DNA of 64,000 nucleotides from Drosophila miranda (lineage: Eukaryota; Arthropoda; Insecta; Diptera; Drosophilidae). This document shows, one piece after another, positions 57,700-64,000 of this stretch. The notes below the pieces were generated by a model. The model made no database searches and was not told the origin of the DNA. It saw only the letters and a list, made by a program, of their open reading frames with translations. Where the stretch lies: positions 7,874,001 through 7,938,000 of the forward strand of contig NC_046677.1 of NCBI RefSeq assembly GCF_003369915.1. Reading direction: 5' to 3'. How positions within the stretch are numbered: position 1 is the stretch's first letter; each line of letters opens with the position of its first letter. The translations under genes and the position numbers were made by a program.

Positions 57700-59249
57700 A
57701 TGACCAACGCTGCAGATATTGGCACTCAGGATGTTGAGATGGAGGTTGATCCTCCAACGACCGAGATATCACTGGCAGACGAAAAGAAAAACCAAGATGT
57801 GGCCGCTGTGCAAGAGATTCGCGAGCAGATACGCCAAATCGAAAAGAGTGTCGCTTCAAAAGAGTCGCGGTAAGCTTTCCTCCCCATCAAATCATTGATT
57901 CAATGATATTTATGGACTCTTGTCACAGATTCATCTTGCGTGTGCTGAGAAATTTGCCCAACACCCGACGCAAGCTGAACGGCGTTGTTTTCCGCAATCT
58001 GTCGCAGACCATCTACCCAGCTGGCGCCGATCGGGAGGCCGCACTGGCTCTTATGCCCGCTGTGGAGAAGGACGCCACCGAGTTGCCTGATGTGAGTAAA
58101 AAACTGTTGGCTACCAAGGCACCGATAGCCGAGGTGGATGCCTACTTCTATCTGCTTCTGCTGGTCAAATTGATTGACGCCAACGATCTGAAACGCGCCG
58201 GTACGTGTGCCGATGCCTTGATGGCCAAAATCTCCATCCAAAACCGTCGCACCCTCGACCTCATCGGAGCCAAGTCCTATTTCTACTTTTCGCGAGTGGC
58301 TGAGCTGAACAACGCCTTGGAGGGCATTCGCGCCTTCCTGCACGCCCGTCTGCGGACCGCCACACTACGCAACGACTTCGAGGGTCAGGCTGTGCTCATT
58401 AATTGCCTGCTCAGAAACTATTTACACTATGCCCTGTACGATCAGGCTGACAAGTTGGTGAAGAAGTCCGTCTACCCCGAGTCGGCCAGCAACAATGAAT
58501 GGGCCCGTTTCCTCTACTATCTGGGTCGGATCAAGGCGGCCAAGCTGGAGTACAGTGATGCGCACAAACATCTGGTCCAGGCCCTGCGCAAATCGCCTCA
58601 GCATGCGGCCATCGGCTTCCGCCAGACCGTGCAGAAGCTGATCATTGTGGTGGAACTGTTGCTTGGTAATATTCCCGAGCGCGTTGTGTTCCGTCAGGCG
58701 GGACTCCGACAGTCCCTTGGCGCATACTTCCAGCTGACACAGGCTGTGCGTTTGGGCAACCTGAAACGCTTTGGGGACGTGGTGTCGCAGTACGGACCCA
58801 AGTTCCAGCTGGATCACACCTTCACACTGATCATCCGCTTGCGTCACAATGTGATCAAGACTGCCATCCGTTCGATTGGTCTCTCCTACTCGCGAATCTC
58901 GCCACAGGATATCGCCAGGCGTTTGATGCTGGATTCGTCCGAGGATGCCGAGTTTATTGTGTCGAAGGCCATACGTGACGGTGTAATTGAGGCCACCCTG
59001 GATCCGGCTCAGAACTACATGCGCAGCAAGGAGAGCACCGACATTTACAGCACACGCGAGCCCCAATTGGCCTTCCACGAGCGCATTTCGTTCTGCCTGA
59101 ATCTACACAATCAGAGCGTCAAGGCTATGCGGTATCCGCCCAAGTCGTACGGCAAGGATCTGGAGAGTGCTGAGGAGAGACGCGAGCGTGAGCAGCAGGA
59201 CTTGGAGTTGGCCAAGGAGATGGCTGAAGATGATGAGGATGGTTTCTAA
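57700..59249 (+). CDS. Rpn3: 26S proteasome non-ATPase regulatory subunit 3 (Rpn3)
   Basis: Exons 57700-57869 and 57929-59249, joined in phase across a 59-bp intron, give 496 residues, as expected for PSMD3/Rpn3 (about 495 in fly). It is a structural subunit of the lid of the 19S regulatory particle. The N-terminal 60 residues are acidic ([20 protein letters not shown]). The helical-repeat part includes [38 protein letters not shown] and [20 protein letters not shown]. The C-terminal PCI domain carries [20 protein letters not shown] and [16 protein letters not shown]. The acidic end AEDDEDGF is typical. Upstream lies a DRE inside a member of the promoter-module family, which fits constitutive expression. 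Confidence 0.97.
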
Positions 59250-59599
59250 GCTTTTGCAGTTTCTTTGTACTTGTATTCATTTTTCATAGAAATATAACCA
59301 ACAAATAAGTTACAAAATTGATCAAACACCGTTAGGAAGGTTGATCAGGTTTTATTGAAAAAATTTTCGGTTATTTAAAAGTCACGGTTCCCTTTCACAG
59401 AATCGTATAAGAGTAGAAGTCGCGGTAATCGAAATGTAGAACATCCCTGTCAGCTTCGATAGCCTCTAACAGCTGTTTGTGAGTATCAAGATATACAGGT
59501 AACAAATGTCAATCTGCAAAAAAGGCATTACACCGGTTGACAAGAAACAACAATTCAAATGAAGTAACATTTCATGCCCACCACGTTTTATGCTTTGAT
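59250..59599 (+). other. Rpn3 3' UTR and short intergenic DNA
   Basis: AT-rich, with no gene and no perfect AATAAA close to the stop; a variant signal is likely. Confidence 0.4.
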
Positions 59600-59920
59600 T
59601 TGTTTTTTTTGTTTGGAATATGGATTCATTTATCGGCTAAAAATATGTGTTCAGTGCTGAGTTGGACCCTCAGCTAGAAAGTCATCGTGGTTTTCTGTTA
59701 GTAAAGAGAAGGGGTAGGATGGATCTATAAAAAGAATAAGCAAGCAGCATAATTTTACGCGGCTTTATTCAAGATATTCACTTGTTAAACAGAGGGGGAT
59801 TAAGTGGGTTAAGCTAATTTTTTTGTGGTATATTTTAAAAAAGAGACGGTATATTTAAGTACTTTTCTGAGGGTCAGACCGTATATTTTAGCCATAAGTC
59901 CGCGGTCACACTGGCGAGTA
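59600..59920 (+). promoter_or_regulatory. Promoter-module repeat, copy H, at the ZCCHC14-like gene
   Basis: It contains ATGTGTTCAGTGCTGAG, GACCCTCAG (59665-59673), the block shared with copy G (ATCGTGGTT, GGGGTAGGATGGATCTATAA, TTCACTTG, AGAGGGGGATTAAGTGGGTT), GGTATATTT at 59827-59835 and 59848-59856, CTGAGGGTC (59867-59875), CATAAGTCCGC, and GGTCACACTG at 59904-59913. GACCCTCAG and CTGAGGGTC are exact inverted repeats. The gene's leader should begin near motif 1. Confidence 0.65.
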
Positions 59921-60662
59921 GTAAACCAACGCCAGCGAGTCTACAGAAAATTTTATGAAAAAAACACACACAATGCAAAGTAAATAACGTGTTTAAACCA
60001 TAAATGTAGAGTATTTAGTGCCTGTGAGCCGTAAAGTGTTAAACATCGCAGAAGAGTGCGCGTGGAATGGTTAAGGATCTAAGTGCAGAAATTCGCATCG
60101 GCGAGTCACAAATAACAGCGGCCCGAGCAGCAGCATCGAGTAGTAAACTAGCCAACGCCGACGAGTCTCTGGCCAATGTGGTGCAACCCCCCGCTACCCG
60201 TGAGCACCCGTCCTCCACCCGCTAACGCGCAAATATATGCGACGACAACTAGTTGTAGTGGGCAGCCTTTGTGGAAGCAGCAGCCGAAAAATTGTGCAAA
60301 CGCCAAACAAGGGAAGCGCTTAAAAGTTAATTAACAGTGCAAGCGAAGCTGCGTTGTGTGCTTAGGCGCTCATCCGATCCACAGCACAGCCTTTGCGGCA
60401 GTGATGCAGCAGCAGCTGCGCCAACTATCGAGATTCTAGTTATTGTTGTTGTGGTTTTTGCACCCACCACACGTAACTAGAGCACACAGACACACGCCAT
60501 ACACACACGCAAACCCATACACAGCAAACACATACACTCACTCACACAGACAGAAGAGCTCTGTTTACAGGGTATCATCCAAACCGCTGTCCATCCACAT
60601 ACAACACACACACATACATCCATAGTCCACAGGCAGTAGATGCAGCAGCAAAAACATTGGAA
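59914..60662 (+). other. 5' UTR of the ZCCHC14-like gene
   Basis: About 750 bp between motif 1 and the ATG, with a repeated GCCAACGCCGACGAGTCT-like phrase (59928-59942 and 60150-60168) and a CA-rich stretch at about 60470-60625. No intron is obvious. Confidence 0.5.
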
Positions 60663-63237
60663 ATGATTTGTAAACAAGACGTCCTGCTGTGGTTTGAGAA
60701 ACTCGAGAGCTACAATCGCATTGAAACGATGTACGCGCTGCTCACCGCTTGCCTGCCGTTCGAGCTACGCTTCCTGGGCACACTGCTCGAGGAGCAAGGA
60801 AGATGCGACTCTGAGACGCTGCGCGGAATGGAGCTGCGCGCCAACAATCCCCAGGAGCTGGCCGCCGACATGTTCACCTGCCAGAAGGGCGATCCAACCG
60901 ACAGGAAGATACGCCGCAAAATGGCCCTCTACTTGGCCCTGATCCGTGCCTGCAACCGGAACTGTGTGAGCGAGATCTATCGGACACTCGAGTGCTGGGG
61001 AGAGTGTGATTTTGGTTGCATCAATGACCAGGATACGCTTCTCGAACTGCTGCTTGTCTACACAATGGCCGCCATTCACCCAGTCTTCTCCATGGACGAG
61101 CAGAAGAAGATCTTTGGAATACTGGGCAAGATCAAGGAGAACAAACTGGTGGCGGATAACTTTCCGGCGCAAGCGCAAATGGAACAGCCACAGACACAGT
61201 CCCATCCACATCCACCGCATCCCCACGCGCCGTCCCAGCATGATTTGATAATGCAACAGCAACAACAGCAGCAGCAGCAGCATGTGATGCATCAAATTCA
61301 GGCTCAACAACAGGCACATCAGCACCAGCAGCAACAGCATCCGCCGATGGTCCAGGTAGTGCAGACGCCGCAGGGAAACATACCAATGATATTTCCCCAA
61401 CATTTTCAAAAGGTAAGTGAGGCGAGGCGATACACTTGAACGATTAAACGACTAACACGGACACCCTCATGTCTCTCCCGCTCTCTCTCTCTCTCTCTCC
61501 CTCTCCATCTATCCCTCTATCTGTTAGCTTGTGCCTGGGACTGATGGAACACACCAGATCAGCGTCGATGGTGTGCCACACATGATGCAATCGAATATCA
61601 CCATTCCAGCGGACACAAATGCCATACTCGGCCACCAGAACACGGCCGCCGCGTGGTCGATGCGACACTACGCACCCCCACCACACCCGCAGACTGCTGC
61701 TCCTCAGCAGCAGCAGAACATGGATCATCATGTGCCTCCAGCCTCCAGTTCGCCGATGCTGAGCCAGCAGTCCTCACCGTCAAGCAGCCGCACGACGAGT
61801 CCTCAGCGCTCCAACGTTCCACTGCAGTCGCAGCAAATGCGCAACTTGTCGCAACGTTTGACGGGCCACAAACATCATGCGGCGCGGCGTCCCTCAGCAG
61901 AGACCACGCCGCCGCCCTCTTCCATTAGCGGGGAGCTGCAGCACGAGAACATTAACGAAGGCGGCAGCAGCAGTTCCAGTGGAACGAGTCTGCCCAGCCT
62001 GATACGCAACGGTTTCCATCGGCCCACACATCATCATCGAGTCAAGGCGAACGCCTACATACCGCCGCATCAGCAGCAACAGCAGCACTTTCAGAACAAC
62101 GCTTACATGAACAGCCTGATGCAGAACATGAGCATGAACGACGATGGGAGTGGCTCTGTGACCAAGAGTGTTGCCACAACCGGCAGCGAATCGGGTAGTT
62201 CGAATGGCTCTTGCGGGGACATATCCCCGCCAGAGACACCAACGCCGCATCCACTGCCATTACACAGCACAGTCGGCAATCCCGGCATGGGCATGATAAC
62301 GACTGTCGTGCACAGCGGCATGGGAGGAGGCTACCAGCAGAAGCACCATCTCACCTACAAGCAGCAGCAGCAGCAAATGAACCTGCAGCAGCGACTGAAC
62401 GGACGCAATGGGATGGAGAAGAGCTATCAGCAGATCTACACAACAGGTACGCCAAGCAATGTGAGCGATGCCCAGACAATGACGATGAGCAGCGGGAACA
62501 TGCAGCAGCAGCAGGCGCTGCTTATCAGCCCGTCTCCGGTGAGCACGCCCACGACAACAGTCTTGTTGCAGCAACAATCACAGCCGCAGCCGCAGCCTCC
62601 ACCACCCACAGCCTACAATGCAGCCTCCTATCCATATCACGCACGAGGACCCCCGCCGCAGCAGACGATATTCCAGGCGCATAATGCACCGCCACCGCCG
62701 CAATCTGTTCGTGGCGGCTACCGGTTTCCAATGGCTCCGGTTTCCCACAACGGAGAGCTCATCTATCCGGCGTTCCACACGAGCCTTGCCTTCCTGCCGG
62801 TCCCCGGCACTGGTGGCACGCCCACAGCCGTTACGCCGCCCCAGCTGCAAAACACTGCCGCTGTGGTCAGCACGAATGCTGTGGCGGTACAGACGCCCAC
62901 GCCCCAGCAGCAGCAGCTGCCGACCACGCCCCCCTACAGTGCGCTGACAGTTTGCCCCATCACTGGGGTGGGCGGCGGCGGAGCACCGAAGATATCCTGC
63001 TACAATTGCGGCTCGCAGACGCACATTGGACGGGACTGTCAGGAGGCGTCTATGGAGGATGTGACGCGGAGCGCCAGCTATAAGCTGGACTACTCAGAGA
63101 CTCAGAGCATAGAGGCGAACTCCATAGGTGATCATAACAGCAAGGATATGGGCAGCATTCAAATGAATTCGTCGGTGGCAGCGCCGACGGCGTCAACGGT
63201 GCTGTCGACGGCGGCGGTGACGAGCATCGGGAAATAA
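60663..63237 (+). CDS. CG10492: CCHC zinc-knuckle protein, ZCCHC14/ZCCHC2 family
   Basis: Exons 60663-61412 and 61528-63237 join in phase 0 to 819 residues; the ATG at 60663 is the first in the frame. The N-terminal block MICKQDVLLWFEKLESYNRI through GKIKENKLVADNFPAQ is the conserved helical region of ZCCHC14-type proteins. The middle is low-complexity, rich in Gln, His, Pro and Ser, with QRLTGHKHHAARRPSAETTP and FHRPTHHHRVKANAYIPPH as isolated conserved-looking stretches. Near the C-terminus a single zinc knuckle CYNCGSQTHIGRDC fits CX2CX4HX4C and is followed by SMEDVTRSASYKLDYSE, matching the family tail. Mammalian relatives bind RNA and recruit TENT4 poly(A) polymerases. An RNA-regulatory role here is inferred. 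The CG number is from memory. Confidence 0.85.
61413..61527 (+). other. Intron of the ZCCHC14-like gene with (CT)n tract
   Basis: 115-bp GT-AG intron containing (CT)n at about 61481-61499, forming an extended polypyrimidine tract before the acceptor. Confidence 0.85.
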
Positions 63238-64000
63238 CAAGGTGTGGGTAAATCCAGAGTAAGCTTAAAGTCTATATACACGGACCTATATGGAGGAGCA
63301 TAATTGCGTCTATATTAATTAATGTTTATACATAATATCCTTATCTACTTATACAGAAAATACCATTTAATATGATTGTGTAGTGCGGAAATCAAATTTC
63401 TCGCCCTTACCACACGTCTCCTAGTTTTTTATAAGCCTCTCAATTCGCGTTATGGAGAATCGGTATAGGAATCGGCAAACGTAAGCGGTATCGGAACACG
63501 GGTCGGAATAATAGTCGCGCTGCCTAAACTCTTGACAACCCTCATACAGACCCCTACTCCCCCCCGCCCATATAACAATAATTTAAACGCGCTCCAGCCC
63601 AACACAGCCCACAGCCCATACCCTCCCCCAGCCCCACACACACACAGATAGTCGATAACGAATTTTAGTCATATGCCACTTTGAATATTTCTAATATTAA
63701 GTTGAATGTACAACAGCAATAAGTAAACAAAATAATCCTTATCTATGTTATGCAGTTAGCACTGCCGCAGGAAGGATCATTCGATAAACTCAAACACGGG
63801 TGAATGTTACCCCATTATCAAGATATCGAAATAAGTTAAAGACACGACAAACACAGAAGAGGAAGAAGAAGAAAAAGAAGAAGGAAGAGAAGGAGAAAAA
63901 TAAGAAATAGCTACGAATAGATACCGGTAAAAAGTAAGAAATTTCGTAGAATACAAAATACCTAGCAAATATAACAAAAAAAAACAAAAAACAAAATGAT
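63238..64000 (+). other. 3' UTR of the ZCCHC14-like gene
   Basis: AT- and A-rich, with purine-rich repeats at 63855-63905. No gene is seen, and the transcript end cannot be fixed within the window. Confidence 0.5.

Noticed and set aside
60443..60625. His/Thr-rich small frame upstream of the ZCCHC14-like gene
   Set aside because: Translation of CA-repeat 5' UTR sequence.
1..64000. tRNA genes, rRNA or CRISPR arrays
   Set aside because: I scanned for tRNA B-box-like words and regular spaced repeats and found no convincing cloverleaf or array; a tRNAscan run would settle this.

Overview
The window is nuclear DNA from a fly of the genus Drosophila. Short GT-AG introns, very long intron-rich 5' regions, (CA/GT)n and (CT/GA)n tracts, glutamine and threonine homopolymers in coding sequence, and core promoters of the motif 1 (GGTCACACTG), motif 6 (GGTATATTT) and DRE (TATCGATA) type all fit. 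Gdi, Oatp30B, Rpn3 and an ATP10-class flippase can be read exon by exon and have the expected lengths. The spacing and the repeat family suggest the obscura group rather than the melanogaster group; this is inference.

Layout. 1-476 (-): a broken C-type lectin. 1612-4161 (-): Gdi, three exons. 4162-9800: a repeat-rich block holding a two-exon gene derived from a PIF/Harbinger transposase (5054-6350), a Mon1 pseudogene fragment (7230-7532, -), an unrecognised exon-like frame (7607-8230) and a degenerate ~650-bp tandem duplication. 9774-34550: an ATP10-class P4-ATPase, with a promoter near 9780, non-coding 5' exon(s), 13 coding exons between 16740 and 33473, and an 11.4-kb intron. 34560-53975: Oatp30B, with a 5' region of about 12 kb, seven coding exons between 46804 and 52392, and a long 3' UTR. 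54748-63237: a compact housekeeping cluster of TMCO1 (+), a FOXRED1 homologue (-), Rpn3 (+) and a ZCCHC14-like zinc-knuckle protein (+).

The genes serve separate general cell functions: Rab recycling (Gdi), lipid flipping (P4-ATPase), organic anion transport (Oatp30B), ER calcium leak and membrane-protein assembly (TMCO1), complex I assembly (FOXRED1), the proteasome lid (Rpn3) and probably RNA regulation (ZCCHC14-like). No operon-like logic joins them.

The most striking signal is a dispersed repeat of about 150-330 bp. It ends in a motif 6 array followed by motif 1, or by a DRE in one copy, and it lies directly upstream of five of the genes: the transposase-derived gene, the flippase, TMCO1, Rpn3 and the ZCCHC14-like gene. 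The copies match outside the known factor motifs as well, and two carry inverted repeats ending in GACCCTCAG/CTGAGGGTC. This looks like a spreading, possibly once mobile, core-promoter module. One copy sits where genes I remember from D. melanogaster 30B (Gdi, Oatp30B) meet genes I remember from 37B (Rpn3), a probable inversion junction. A second unexpected signal is a shared basophilic-kinase-like HSRxxS motif repeated in the cytosolic tails of both neighbouring membrane transporters.
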